Counted from the first letter of the stretch, positions 1 through 8,991 are shown. The stretch: 64,000 nucleotides of DNA from Pontibacter aydingkolensis (GCF_019443125.1 NZ_JAHYXK010000001.1:124001-188000), one strand, 5' to 3'. Program-made: numbers and translations. The notes: generated by a model from the letters alone, not told the origin.

Positions 1-240
1 ATACTTCAACTGGAAACAGATGGCGAGATACAACCAATTGTAATAGCGGTACCAGCCCGGCCTCGTGAGCGCATAATTAGTGCCACTACCCTTGCAACTT
101 TTTCCCAAGCCTACCCTGCTGCACAAGTTATACTAAAAGAGTGGTTTGTAAACCAAGACAAAACTGCCAACACCAAATTTGTTGCCTGGCGCGACGAACG
201 TTTTGCAGATAAGGAAATACAGCGCTGGATGAAGCTGTAG
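1..240 (+). CDS. C-terminal end of an unrecognised protein
   Basis: An open frame runs from the first base of the window to a TAG at 238-240, giving the last 79 residues of a protein whose start lies upstream. The tail is mixed in charge, rich in Trp/Arg/Lys near its end (closing residues IQRWMKL), and has no membrane segment or sorting domain. I do not recognise the family. The frame is read from position 1 and has no internal stop. Confidence 0.6.
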   Translation: MLQLETDGEIQPIVIAVPARPRERIISATTLATFSQAYPAAQVILKEWFVNQDKTANTKFVAWRDERFADKEIQRWMKL

Positions 241-486
241 GTGGACATTCTTACTGCCTGATAGAGACGCAATATAGTGTCCCCACTCTGGCGAGTGTGA
301 GCTATTAAGTGGCGTCTCGCCACGTTATACTATGAGTATAAATTAGGCTGAAGTATAAAAGTATAGATTTCAACGGCCAGAGGCCGTGGTATAACTCAAA
401 CTCGCCAGAGGCGAGCGAGGGTGTAGGTACGCAACCGATTTTATTTGGATAAAAGCAACTCTTAGCCTCTACCTACTACAAAAAAA
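241..486. repeat. Intergenic REP-like palindromes (GCC-TCT-GGC type)
   Basis: No gene is seen here. The stretch holds several short perfect palindromes with a three-base AGA or TCT loop: GTGGCG-TCT-CGCCAC at 309-323, ACGGCC-AGA-GGCCGT at 373-387 and CTCGCC-AGA-GGCGAG at 401-415, plus CACTC/GAGTG around 284-297. A fragment resembling the GAGACGCAATA terminal repeat seen elsewhere lies at 261-280. Positions 371-419 match, in inverted orientation, the palindrome pair at 32753-32810, so this is a dispersed family. AAGTATA words occur at 350-366. Confidence 0.7.
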
Positions 487-531
487 TACGCTGATCAGCA
501 TAATGCATTATCACATCTGCTAATCAGCGTA
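487..531 (-). terminator. Rho-independent terminator of the 554-1258 gene
   Basis: Arms at 487-500 and 518-531 pair over 14 positions with one mismatch. Read on the minus strand the hairpin is followed by a T run (the A run at 481-486). It sits 22 bp past the stop of the minus-strand gene. Confidence 0.65.
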
Positions 532-553
532 AAAATTAAATTGTAAGTGGGTA

Positions 554-1258
554 TTACCTTATCTGCTGTAGCTTGGCTCTGGCTGCCTCAACAGCTTTTT
601 CCATATCCTGCACGCGCTGGCGGCTAACCTCCTGTTGTGTCTGGTTATTAATTACTTCCTGCTCCAATTGCTTCAGGTCATTTGCATTGCGCACCAGTTC
701 TGCCTCCAGTTCCTGCTTACGCTTCTTGTTCTTGTCTATATTTAACTGGATGTCGTTTGCCTGCTTTACTACGCGGTCCTGCTCCTGCTTGGTGGCACGC
801 AGCACATCTTCGGCCTCATTAATCTGGCGCAACACATCCTCACGGTATACTTTACGGGCAAAGCCACGCATAAAATTCTCAGCGGCTGCATACTCCTGAG
901 GTGTTGCACTTTTATCTACATAAGCTACTCCCATGTCAAGGCTCCACCATACATAACTGCCATTTGTACCGCTACCAACTGTGGACAGCACACGCATAGG
1001 TTTGTTGCTAATGGTATCCACCACCGCATTCTCGATGGTATAAACCCCTTTGCTATACTTTACCTTACCGGCTTTGTTGGCAAGATGGTCTTTCCAGAAT
1101 TTCTCTACAAACTTCGGATCAAGCTGCACGGTTAGTTGCTGCCCACGGCGAAGTACACCATTTACGGTCTGCTCGCTTTCCTCTACCTTAACTTGCTGCG
1201 CCTGGCATATGCCGGCTACCATTAATAGCATTACAAGTAAAACTGTTCTCATTCTCAT
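554..1258 (-). CDS. Secreted coiled-coil protein of unknown function
   Basis: The protein has 234 aa. A signal peptide covers residues 1-20 (Arg-rich start, a VLLVMLLMVAG core, then a CQAQ cleavage region), so it should enter the periplasm. Residues 21-140 look globular and contain a WW pair in a region rich in small residues. From about 145 to the end it is a heptad-like coiled coil rich in Glu, Gln, Lys and Arg, with no membrane segment afterwards. I do not recognise the family. It is a single gene on the minus strand, divergent from queD, with its own terminator. An envelope structural or adaptor role is only a guess. Confidence 0.7.
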   Translation of the reverse strand: MRMRTVLLVMLLMVAGICQAQQVKVEESEQTVNGVLRRGQQLTVQLDPKFVEKFWKDHLANKAGKVKYSKGVYTIENAVVDTISNKPMRVLSTVGSGTNGSYVWWSLDMGVAYVDKSATPQEYAAAENFMRGFARKVYREDVLRQINEAEDVLRATKQEQDRVVKQANDIQLNIDKNKKRKQELEAELVRNANDLKQLEQEVINNQTQQEVSRQRVQDMEKAVEAARAKLQQIR

Positions 1259-1366
1259 GCCTGACTTTAGTGAATTGTGTGATGTATACTTTGATATGAA
1301 TTACGAAAATAAGTAATAGGTCTGATATTCAGGATGTACCAGGGGATTAATTTAGCGAAAAATTGG

Positions 1367-1397
1367 TTTGGGATTAGAAATAGCAGCGTTACCTTTG
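1367..1397 (+). promoter_or_regulatory. Bacteroidota-type promoter for queD-folE
   Basis: TTTG at 1367-1370, a spacer of exactly 19 bp, then TACCTTTG at 1390-1397. This fits the Bacteroidota primary-sigma consensus (TTTG, N19, TAnnTTTG). Transcription would begin near 1404, leaving a leader of about 65 nt before the queD ATG. Confidence 0.65.
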
Positions 1398-1470
1398 TAA
1401 ACTTATAACCTACCCTTAAACTAGGGCTTAAAAGGGTGAACATTAGTTGTACAAGGTTGTTGGAGAAACT

Positions 1471-1878
1471 ATGAAAGTAACCGTTTGCCGGAAAGAACAC
1501 TTTAACGCTGCGCACAGGCTGTATAACACCGCCTGGAGCGATGAGCAGAACGACGCTTTTTTCGGAAAGTGCAACAACCCGAACTACCATGGCCACAACT
1601 ATGAGCTTATTGTAAAGCTTACCGGCACCGTAGACCCGGACACAGGCTATGTGTACGACATGAAAAAGCTGAGTACCTTGGTGCAGGAAGAAGTGATAGC
1701 CAGATTTGACCACAAAAACCTGAACCTGGATACAGAAGAGTTTGCGCAACTTAACCCAACCGCCGAGAATATTGCAGTGGTGATATGGAACAAACTGCGC
1801 CCGAAAATTGACGCCGGTTACGAACTGGCAGTAGTACTTTATGAAACAGAACGAAATTTTGTTGAATACAATGGATAA
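1471..1878 (+). CDS. queD: 6-carboxytetrahydropterin synthase / PTPS family
   Basis: The protein has 135 aa, normal for the family. The zinc ligands are H15 (in FNAAHRL) and H40 and H42 (in NYHGHNY). The catalytic Cys is C34 in GKCNNP, and a DH pair and a late ETERN Glu are also present. QueD enzymes turn dihydroneopterin triphosphate into 6-carboxytetrahydropterin for queuosine, and some relatives act as pyruvoyl-tetrahydropterin synthases. The ATG at 1471 was chosen over an in-frame TTG at 1447 because it follows a GGAG and begins with the usual MKVTV strand. The stop overlaps the folE start by 8 bp, so FolE, which makes its substrate, is co-translated. QueD versus PTPS cannot be decided from sequence alone. 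Confidence 0.88.
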   Translation: MKVTVCRKEHFNAAHRLYNTAWSDEQNDAFFGKCNNPNYHGHNYELIVKLTGTVDPDTGYVYDMKKLSTLVQEEVIARFDHKNLNLDTEEFAQLNPTAENIAVVIWNKLRPKIDAGYELAVVLYETERNFVEYNG

Positions 1879-2533
1879 CCAGGACTGGGATCGCGACGAT
1901 GAAATGGATGATCACATCCTGAGTTCATTGGAAACCCCATTGCGCCCCGATGCATTTGACCTCTCCGACAGCGAGAAGATCGCAATCATTGAAGAGCACT
2001 TTGCACACATCATGCATACCCTTGGCCTCGACCTGACAGATGACAGCCTGAAAGGTACTCCGCACCGGGTGGCTAAAATGTATGTGAAAGAAATATTTCA
2101 CGGACTGCACCCGGACAATAAGCCGGCTGTGCGCCGATTCGAGAACAAGTATAAGTACAACCACATGCTCGTAGAGCGCGACATCACGGTTTACTCATCA
2201 TGCGAACATCACTTTGTACCCATTATAGGCAAGGCGCATGTGGCGTATGTTCCGAATGAGCACGTAATTGGTTTATCTAAACTTAACCGCGTTGTGCAGT
2301 ATTTCGCGCGACGCCCACAAGTGCAGGAACGCTTAACCATGCAAATAGCCAATGAGCTTAAGCAGGCCCTTAAAACAGAGAACGTAGCTGTGGTTATAGA
2401 GGCTGATCACCTTTGTGTAATGAGCCGTGGCGTAAACGATGTAACCAGCAGCACCATCACTGCAGAATATTCAGGACTTTTTCAGGAAGACCATTTCCGT
2501 AACGAGTTTCTGGCTCATATTCGCAAGAAATAA
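1871..2533 (+). CDS. folE: GTP cyclohydrolase I
   Basis: The protein has 220 aa and converts GTP to 7,8-dihydroneopterin triphosphate, the entry step for folate and for the QueD product. Zinc ligands are visible in SSCEHHFVPI and later in CVMSRGVND. The GTP-binding segment HVIGLSKLNRVVQYFARRPQ is intact. The ATG at 1871 overlaps the end of queD in the form ATGGATAA, a typical coupling overlap. A longer in-frame start at 1841 would lie deep in queD and is less likely. The first 25 residues are an acidic extension usual in this family. Confidence 0.93.
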   Translation: MDNQDWDRDDEMDDHILSSLETPLRPDAFDLSDSEKIAIIEEHFAHIMHTLGLDLTDDSLKGTPHRVAKMYVKEIFHGLHPDNKPAVRRFENKYKYNHMLVERDITVYSSCEHHFVPIIGKAHVAYVPNEHVIGLSKLNRVVQYFARRPQVQERLTMQIANELKQALKTENVAVVIEADHLCVMSRGVNDVTSSTITAEYSGLFQEDHFRNEFLAHIRKK

Positions 2534-2610
2534 ACTGCTCAGTACCTGCCATTTTATCTGAAAACGCAATTTGCTAAGTATTTGGTTAAAGATTAAACTT
2601 AATACTAGTT

Positions 2611-2642
2611 TGTTTACGTATAGGAACATTTCTATATTTATT
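2611..2642 (+). promoter_or_regulatory. Candidate promoter for the TIGR01777 gene
   Basis: TTTG at 2611-2614, a 20-bp spacer and TATATTTA at 2635-2642 (one mismatch to TAnnTTTG). The box ends 16 bp before the ATG. Confidence 0.5.
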
Positions 2643-2658
2643 ATTCTAAAACACAATT

Positions 2659-3570
2659 ATGCCAGGTAAAATACTTATTACAGGTGGATCAGGGTTGATA
2701 GGCATGCGCCTGTCTGAAATGCTGATAGACCTTGGATATGAAGTGGCCCACCTGAGCCGTAACCCTAGCAAAGTATCCAACTACAAAACCTTTAAATGGG
2801 ATGTAGATAAAGGCTACATTGACGACAATGCTATATCGTATGCCGATTATCTCATTAACCTGGCGGGTGCTAGTGTGGCAGATGAGAAGTGGTCTGAAGA
2901 ACGAAAAAAAGAAATCTTAAATAGTCGGGTAGATAGTATAAACCTGCTGCACAAATGCCTGAGCAATACCCAACATCATATAAAAGGGTTTTTATCTGCT
3001 TCTGCTATTGGCATCTACGGCGACTCAGGCAACAGGCTTGTATCTGAAGAAAGCACTTTCGCGGATGATTTTCTGGCTGAAGTATGCAAAGCCTGGGAAG
3101 CAGCAGCCTGGCAAATGCGCGACCTGAACCTGCGTACTGTTATTTTTAGGCTAGGCATTGTGTTAAGTAAAAAAGGTGGTGCACTGCCTCAAATAGCAAA
3201 ACCAATTAAAATGATGGCCGGCGCCCCACTTGGCACAGGCAAACAATACATGTCCTGGGTTCATATAGACGATGCCTGCCGCCTGTTCATCAAAGCTATA
3301 GAGGATACGCAGTTTGAAGGAGTTTACAACGCTGTAGCACCACACCCGGTAACCAACGAGGAGTTTACCAAAGAACTGGCAGAAATAATGCACAAGCCGT
3401 TGGTCTTACCTAAAGTACCGGCCTTTGCCATAAACCTGATGATGGGCGAGATGAGTGAAGTAGTATTAGCCAGCCAGCGGGTAAGTGCTAACAAAGTAAT
3501 GCAAACTGGTTTTACCTTCGAGTACAACTACCTGGAAGAAGCCCTGGAGTCATTTTATAGCCCCAGCTAA
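2659..3570 (+). CDS. TIGR01777 family SDR epimerase-like protein (YfcH type)
   Basis: The protein has 303 aa with an N-terminal Rossmann fold. The dinucleotide loop GGSGLIG is at residues 9-15. An extended-SDR pattern follows (LINLAGASVADEKW, then SASAIGIYGD with the Tyr of the SDR active site), and the C-terminal part is the DUF1731-like helical region of this family. Members are predicted NAD(P)-dependent sugar-nucleotide epimerases or reductases with no agreed substrate. It stands alone between its own promoter and a bidirectional terminator. The family call is firm; the reaction is unknown. Confidence 0.85.
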   Translation: MPGKILITGGSGLIGMRLSEMLIDLGYEVAHLSRNPSKVSNYKTFKWDVDKGYIDDNAISYADYLINLAGASVADEKWSEERKKEILNSRVDSINLLHKCLSNTQHHIKGFLSASAIGIYGDSGNRLVSEESTFADDFLAEVCKAWEAAAWQMRDLNLRTVIFRLGIVLSKKGGALPQIAKPIKMMAGAPLGTGKQYMSWVHIDDACRLFIKAIEDTQFEGVYNAVAPHPVTNEEFTKELAEIMHKPLVLPKVPAFAINLMMGEMSEVVLASQRVSANKVMQTGFTFEYNYLEEALESFYSPS

Positions 3571-3591
3571 AAATCAATCATATTAAAGTAT

Positions 3592-3635
3592 AAACCAGAA
3601 GCGGCCTGCTAACTATAGCAGGCCGCTTCTGGTTT
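3592..3635. terminator. Bidirectional terminator
   Basis: A perfect 19-bp stem (3592-3610 with 3617-3635) around a 6-base loop lies between two convergent genes. It serves the plus-strand epimerase gene and the minus-strand PBP1A gene. An AAGTATAAA word abuts the left arm. Confidence 0.75.
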
Positions 3636-3646
3636 ATCAGGCAATC

Positions 3647-5974
3647 TTAAAGTATCTCTTCGAAATTCAGTATCTCCAGCACAGAATCAACATCTGTAGA
3701 ATCAGGTACAGTAACTTTTGGCAACACAGTAGTGCAGTTATACTTTTTACTGATTTTGACAGCAGGCCCCGGGAAACGCCCCATCATGTACCCCAATGAT
3801 TTATCTTTGTAAATCCGCTCCATATAAAGGCCAAACACTGGCAAGGCTGTTTTTGAGCCCTCTCCCAGCTGCGATGTTCTGAAGTGTATACTTCTATCTT
3901 CGCCGCCAACCCAAACACCGGTAACAAGATCTTTTGTAACACCCATAAACCAGCCGTCAGAGTGGTTGGAGGTTGTACCTGTTTTACCGCCTATCTCATT
4001 GCCTTTCCAGAGGTCATACTCCCAAAGCGCCTGAGATGTTCCTCCTGGCTCCTCAATACCTCCTTTTAGCATATGCATCATCAGGAAAGCAGTTTCTTCA
4101 CTTAATACTTTTTTCTGCTTTGGCATAAACTGATGTATCAGGTTGCCGTTGCGGTCTTCGATACGGGTTATAAACATCGGCTTCGTATAAAAACCATTGT
4201 TCGGGAAAGTACTATAGGCGCCTACCATGTCAAAAATAGAAACATCACTTGGCCCCAAGCCAATGGAAGGCACCGACTGAAGCGGACTGTTTATACCAAG
4301 GCGTTTGGCATACTTCACAACTGTTTCCCAGCCAATAGTTTCGGTAAGCTTTGCTGTAACAGAGTTCACAGATTTACCCATAGCGCGTCGTAGCGTCATG
4401 GGTGCCCCGGTATACTGCCAGTCAGCATTTGTAGGCGACCACGACTTTTTCTCCCCGTTCTCTACATAATTAATCGTGATGCGCTGGTCTACAATTTTAT
4501 CGCAGGGCGAGTAACCGTTATCAATGGCTGCCACATATACAAAAGGCTTAAAAGTCGATCCTGGCTGCCGGCGAGCCTGCTTTACGTGGTCATACTTGAA
4601 GTACTTAAAGTTAATGCCTCCTACCCAGGCTTTAATTTGTCCTGTAAATGGATCCATGGTCATCATGCCGCCGTGCAGGAAGTGCTTGTAGTACGCCAGA
4701 GAATCCAGCGGGGTCATGGTCACTTCTTTTTCCATGGCTGGGTTATCCCAGGTAAACACCATCATTTTGCGTGGTGTGTTCAGCTCACGGTTAATAGCCT
4801 CAGTGTCGTTCCCATACTTTTTCTTCAGGCGCTGGTAGTAAGACGTACGCTTGATGGTTTCCTCTATGAACCCCGGAATCTCACGGTCTTTTTCGTCTAC
4901 CCATGGGTTGCGGCCTTGCCAGTGGTTGTCAAATCGCTTTTGCAGTTTGCGCATATGCTCGGTCATCGCATCCTCGGCATGCTGCTGCATTCTGGAGTCG
5001 ATGGTGGTATACACTTTTAAGCCGTCGCGGTATAAATCGTAGCCATTCTGTTTGCACCATTCCTGCAGATACTCTGCCACAGCGCCCCTGAAGTATGTTG
5101 CCGGGCCATCATAGTGGTTCTCTACTTTATAATCAAGCACCAGCGGTAACTGAGCAAGTGAGTCAGATTTGGCCTGCGGAAGATAGTTATACTTTGCCAT
5201 CTGGGCCAGTACTGTGTTGCGGCGACGGGTAGCATTTTCAGGGTTAAACCGTGGGCTGTAGTACGTTGGTGCTTTCAACAAGCCAACCAATACTGCGGCC
5301 TGTTCCATTTTAAGGCTATCCGGTGAGGTATTAAAGAATGTTTTAGAGGCTACTTTTATACCGAAGGAGTTGGAACCGAAGTCTACGGTGTTCAGGTACA
5401 TGGCCAGTATCTCGTCTTTTGTATACCGTTGTTCCAGCTTAATGGCCGTTAGCCACTCTTTGGTTTTAGAGATAACTATACTTAGCCCCGGTATATGCCC
5501 CAGTACGCCCTTGGATTCGGTGGTTCTTGTTTTGTAGAGGTTTTTGGCCAGCTGCTGCGTAATGGTACTCGCTCCGCGTGCATCTCCGTTAAAGCTGCCG
5601 TACACCGCCGAAGCAATAGCCTGCGGATCTATGCCGGCATGCTCATAAAAACGAACGTCTTCTGTGGCCACCAGCGCTTTTATCAGCATCGGCGACATTT
5701 TATTGTAAGCTACCGGACTGCGGTTCTCCCTAAAGTACTTACCGATCAGTTGCCCATCTGAAGTATAAAGTTCAGACGCCTGGTCGGAGCGCGGGTTCTC
5801 TAGCCTGTCCAGGCTTGGCGAGGAGCCAAACAAGTATAAAATGTTGTGCTCTACGCTTAGCAGGTACAGCACAACCAAGGCAAAACCCAGGAAAAAGCCT
5901 TTCCAGATAAACCTGATAATTCCACTGTAAACCGACCTCTTTGGTTTTTCTATTTCTATTTGCTCTTTCGGCAT
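3647..5974 (-). CDS. mrcA: Bifunctional class A penicillin-binding protein 1A
   Basis: The protein has 775 aa from the ATG at 5974; an in-frame TTG lies 9 bp upstream. Order: short cytoplasmic tail, one membrane anchor (about 18-40), GT51 glycosyltransferase domain with the catalytic Glu of ATEDVRFYEHAGID at about 105 and GASTITQQLAKN, then the transpeptidase domain. The transpeptidase has SxxK at S473-K476 (GSTFK), SVN in KSVNSVTAKL and KTG at K664 (GGKTGTTSNHSDG). It polymerises lipid II and crosslinks peptidoglycan in the periplasm. An exact TATATTTG box on the minus strand (6034-6041) precedes it. All catalytic motifs are intact. The symbol follows the E. coli usage for PBP1A. Confidence 0.93.
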   Translation of the reverse strand: MPKEQIEIEKPKRSVYSGIIRFIWKGFFLGFALVVLYLLSVEHNILYLFGSSPSLDRLENPRSDQASELYTSDGQLIGKYFRENRSPVAYNKMSPMLIKALVATEDVRFYEHAGIDPQAIASAVYGSFNGDARGASTITQQLAKNLYKTRTTESKGVLGHIPGLSIVISKTKEWLTAIKLEQRYTKDEILAMYLNTVDFGSNSFGIKVASKTFFNTSPDSLKMEQAAVLVGLLKAPTYYSPRFNPENATRRRNTVLAQMAKYNYLPQAKSDSLAQLPLVLDYKVENHYDGPATYFRGAVAEYLQEWCKQNGYDLYRDGLKVYTTIDSRMQQHAEDAMTEHMRKLQKRFDNHWQGRNPWVDEKDREIPGFIEETIKRTSYYQRLKKKYGNDTEAINRELNTPRKMMVFTWDNPAMEKEVTMTPLDSLAYYKHFLHGGMMTMDPFTGQIKAWVGGINFKYFKYDHVKQARRQPGSTFKPFVYVAAIDNGYSPCDKIVDQRITINYVENGEKKSWSPTNADWQYTGAPMTLRRAMGKSVNSVTAKLTETIGWETVVKYAKRLGINSPLQSVPSIGLGPSDVSIFDMVGAYSTFPNNGFYTKPMFITRIEDRNGNLIHQFMPKQKKVLSEETAFLMMHMLKGGIEEPGGTSQALWEYDLWKGNEIGGKTGTTSNHSDGWFMGVTKDLVTGVWVGGEDRSIHFRTSQLGEGSKTALPVFGLYMERIYKDKSLGYMMGRFPGPAVKISKKYNCTTVLPKVTVPDSTDVDSVLEILNFEEIL

Positions 5975-6162
5975 TGCTATCAAACAGAGGCGAGCCTCTT
6001 AAAATTCCGTTTTAATGGAGTGAAAAACGAGTGCAAATATACTTTTTGTACACCACATCTAGGGGAATTATGTCATAAAACTTGAGCAATAATACGTAAA
6101 TAGACTTTAATTTAAGGCGGCTGACTATCTTTGTCTTAGCAAGTATAAAATACATAACAAGT

Positions 6163-6669
6163 ATGGAGCAGACACTTCAGCAGGCTTTTGACAGAATTAT
6201 AGGCTTACCGCTTACGAAAACCACACGCAACGCAGCAATACAGTATTTCCATTTTGGCAACACACATTATACTACCCCGCAGGGCCTTGTGCTCGACATT
6301 GGGGAGATGACGCTGGCCATAAACTGCCCCTGGCAGGTACAGCAACCCGATGGCCAAAGTATAAAGCACAGCGAAGTATACATCCGTAAGCGCGAAGCAG
6401 GACTGCCTACTCCTGTTTGGGACTGGAAGCAACCCGGCTCCAGCCTAAGTGACCAGCGCCTGATGCAATTCACCCACGACAACCCAAACCTCGTGGTGGA
6501 ACGAATAGAGCAGCAGCAGGATTATACTTTGTTGCTATACTTTAGCGATGGCACTGTACTTTCTGTACTGCCCGACCCTGAAACACCCGCAGACGAATAC
6601 TGGCAGCTTTTCAGCAACAGCGGCGATAGCTTTACTGTAGGAGCCGGCGCAAACGGCTACATACTTTAA
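6163..6669 (+). CDS. Conserved-looking soluble protein of unknown function
   Basis: The protein has 168 aa with no signal peptide or membrane segment. It is a mixed alpha/beta protein with Trp and Pro in the middle (KQPGSSLSDQRL) and ends in GANGYIL. I do not recognise the family. A TATCTTTG box at 6126-6133 sits 30 bp upstream of the ATG, so it probably has its own promoter. It is followed by the methyltransferase-UbiA string and may lead that transcript. Codon use matches its neighbours. Confidence 0.65.
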   Translation: MEQTLQQAFDRIIGLPLTKTTRNAAIQYFHFGNTHYTTPQGLVLDIGEMTLAINCPWQVQQPDGQSIKHSEVYIRKREAGLPTPVWDWKQPGSSLSDQRLMQFTHDNPNLVVERIEQQQDYTLLLYFSDGTVLSVLPDPETPADEYWQLFSNSGDSFTVGAGANGYIL

Positions 6670-6742
6670 CGATACAATAACAGGCCCAGCATGGCGCCGG
6701 CAACTTTTAAGGCGGCTGTATAGTACTTTAAAATAAAAAGTA

Positions 6743-7534
6743 TTGGACATACGCCTTCAACTTTTTGAGCTCGAAGACCAGAAATGGTTTCCGCATGTGG
6801 TGCGGCAGGGCATGCAGGACTATCTGCGGTTTATGATCAGCACCCTATCTACATATGAGGCAGCCCTGCCTTTACTGGAGGAGCTTTTGGTTAAAACTCA
6901 GCAACAGCACATTACTGACCTTTGTTCAGGAGCCGGAGGCGGCATAGCAGGCATCCGCGAGGCCCTAAGCAAACGCATGAATGTACCGGTTCGGGTTACC
7001 CTGACAGATCTCTACCCTAACCTCGACGCATATGAATACCTTTACAACGAGTCTAGAGGAACCATTACGTTTGTGCCTGACCCGGTTAATGCGCTGGCTG
7101 TGCCTGAAAATTTACATGGCGTCAGAACTATTTTCTCGTCTTTCCACCATTTCCCGCCGCATATTGCTAAAAGTATACTTCAGGATGCTGTTGATAAAAA
7201 AGCAGCTATAGGCATATTTGAAGGCGCTAAAAAAAGCTGGACCGAAATGCTGCTGCTATGGGTCACCTTTCCGTTTGTGATCATTTTTGTGACTCTTTTT
7301 ATTAAGCCGTTTAAGCTTAGCAGGATTCTGTTTACTTACCTTATTCCACTAATTCCGATTGGTATTTTATGGGATGGCACTGTGTCGTTACTGCGTATTT
7401 ATCCGCCTAAAAAGTTAGAATCCCTGGCAAAAAAGACAGCAGGCTCAAATTACACCTGGAAGGCTGGCAGAGTAGGCAAAGGACCAGGCAAACACGTAAT
7501 CTACCTGATCGGATATCCGAAGGATGGTGAGTGA
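6743..7534 (+). CDS. Membrane-anchored SAM-dependent methyltransferase-like protein (TTG start)
   Basis: The protein has 263 aa. The start is taken as TTG at 6743 because TAA at 6734-6736 closes the frame upstream, and the next ATG would remove the LFELEDQKWFP segment, which looks like family sequence. The class I methyltransferase loop is DLCSGAGGGIAGI (about 60-72), followed by the acidic strand TLTDLYPN. After residue 160 come two hydrophobic segments (about 168-190 and 196-215), so the enzyme is probably held at the inner membrane. It is followed closely by a UbiA prenyltransferase, which suggests a lipid or quinone-like substrate. That link is inference. Confidence 0.7.
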   Translation: MDIRLQLFELEDQKWFPHVVRQGMQDYLRFMISTLSTYEAALPLLEELLVKTQQQHITDLCSGAGGGIAGIREALSKRMNVPVRVTLTDLYPNLDAYEYLYNESRGTITFVPDPVNALAVPENLHGVRTIFSSFHHFPPHIAKSILQDAVDKKAAIGIFEGAKKSWTEMLLLWVTFPFVIIFVTLFIKPFKLSRILFTYLIPLIPIGILWDGTVSLLRIYPPKKLESLAKKTAGSNYTWKAGRVGKGPGKHVIYLIGYPKDGE

Positions 7535-7587
7535 GTGGATGTGCGAATGAGTGAATACTAACAAATAACCAACAACTAATAACTATA

Positions 7588-8463
7588 ATGCAAAGCTACC
7601 GGAGTGCACTTACACTTTTGCGTATCCCGTTTTCGGTGTACCTGATGCCTGTGTTCTGGTTTGCTCTAAGTACATTGCAAAGCTTTGACGCATGGCGTGC
7701 TGTTGTTGTTTTCCTTATACTGCACTTGCTTGTTTACCCTGCCAGCAACGGCTACAACTCTTATTACGACCGCGACGAAGGCAGCATTGGGGGTTTGGAA
7801 CGGCCACCGCAGGTTACACGTGAACTAATGCACCTTGTGCTACTATTTGATGTGCTGGCTGTTTTGCTTGCTCTCTGGCTTTCGCCGTTATTTGGCTGCT
7901 TAGTGGCTTTATACCTGCTTATATCCAAAGCCTATAGTTACAAGGGAATCCGCCTTAAAAAATACCCTATCCTCAGCACATTTGTAGTTACGGTTTTTCA
8001 GGGGGCCTTTACATACTTTATGGTACAGGTGGGTGTTGGCTTAACGGCATCAGAAGTACTGCAGCAGCCAAATGTTTGGTTCGCCGTGGTAAGTACGCTA
8101 TTTCTCTGCGGCTCTTATCCGTTAACGCAAATTTACCAGCACCAGGAAGATGCGCAGCGCGGTGATACAACACTAAGCCTTTTACTGGGCATTAAAGGAA
8201 CATACCTTTTTGCGGCAATTAGTCTGCTATTGGGCACAGGGCTATTGCTATGGCTATACTTTACAAATTATCAGGTACACAACATTTTTATCTTTTTGGT
8301 GTGCACCGCGCCGATTGTATACTTTTTTGCAGGCTGGGCACTGCGTGCTTTAAAAGACACACGTGTTGTAAACTACAGTAATACCATGCTCATGAATAAG
8401 ATATCTTCGCTGTGCATCAGTTTAGCCTTTATATTAATGATTGTAGCAAACCTGTACTTCTGA
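7588..8463 (+). CDS. UbiA family prenyltransferase
   Basis: The protein has 291 aa with eight or nine hydrophobic helices, the size and shape of UbiA enzymes. The first Asp-rich prenyl-diphosphate motif is seen in NGYNSYYDRDEGSIGGLERP (about 51-70). The second is degenerate, with YQHQEDAQRGD in the expected place. UbiA enzymes transfer a prenyl chain to an aromatic or other acceptor in the membrane. The acceptor here is unknown, and it is not clearly menA, ubiA or a heme O synthase. It lies between a membrane-anchored methyltransferase and a small membrane protein on the same strand. Confidence 0.8.
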   Translation: MQSYRSALTLLRIPFSVYLMPVFWFALSTLQSFDAWRAVVVFLILHLLVYPASNGYNSYYDRDEGSIGGLERPPQVTRELMHLVLLFDVLAVLLALWLSPLFGCLVALYLLISKAYSYKGIRLKKYPILSTFVVTVFQGAFTYFMVQVGVGLTASEVLQQPNVWFAVVSTLFLCGSYPLTQIYQHQEDAQRGDTTLSLLLGIKGTYLFAAISLLLGTGLLLWLYFTNYQVHNIFIFLVCTAPIVYFFAGWALRALKDTRVVNYSNTMLMNKISSLCISLAFILMIVANLYF

Positions 8464-8517
8464 AGTATATCTAAAGTATAATACTCCGTATACATTGAAA
8501 AATAACCTAACCGGCCT

Positions 8518-8991
8518 ATGAAATTCCTCTACGCTATACCCGCTGGTTTGGCAGCAACTGCCGCCATGACTGCCTTTCTATACTTGCTATCTTACCTTAC
8601 GCACCGTGTTATGAAAGTGGTAAAGATACTGGGCACCATGCTTACCAACCGCACACAACCAGACGGAAACCTTTCTGATGCCACCAGTACAAGAATAATA
8701 GGCACCCTTGCACATTACCTGATCGGGATTTTCTTTGCTGTGATTTACCTGGCTCTGTGGAATTCTGAAGTTGGCTTTATTACCGCATCCTGGGGATTGC
8801 TTTTTGGTCTGGCGCACGGTATCATTGCCATGTTTGCGTGGTATTTCTTTTTTATGCTTCATCCTAACCCACCTATTATTCCCTTAAAATCATACTTGCT
8901 CACACTTATTTCTGCTCATGTTGTTTTTGGATTTGTAGTTACTTATACTTTTTATCTGCTGCTAGAACCAGATTATCCTTTTTGGTGGTAG
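8518..8991 (+). CDS. Small four-helix membrane protein
   Basis: The protein has 157 aa with four predicted membrane segments (about 5-27, 60-80, 88-112 and 125-148). A polar loop with RTQPDGN lies between the first two. I do not recognise the family. It follows the UbiA gene by 54 bp and may belong to the same transcript. An AAGTATAATAC stretch separates them. It may support the prenyltransferase, but nothing in the sequence proves it. Confidence 0.65.
   Translation: MKFLYAIPAGLAATAAMTAFLYLLSYLTHRVMKVVKILGTMLTNRTQPDGNLSDATSTRIIGTLAHYLIGIFFAVIYLALWNSEVGFITASWGLLFGLAHGIIAMFAWYFFFMLHPNPPIIPLKSYLLTLISAHVVFGFVVTYTFYLLLEPDYPFWW

Noticed and set aside
1447..1470. Longer queD start at TTG
   Set aside because: The ATG at 1471 has a GGAG before it and gives the usual N-terminus.
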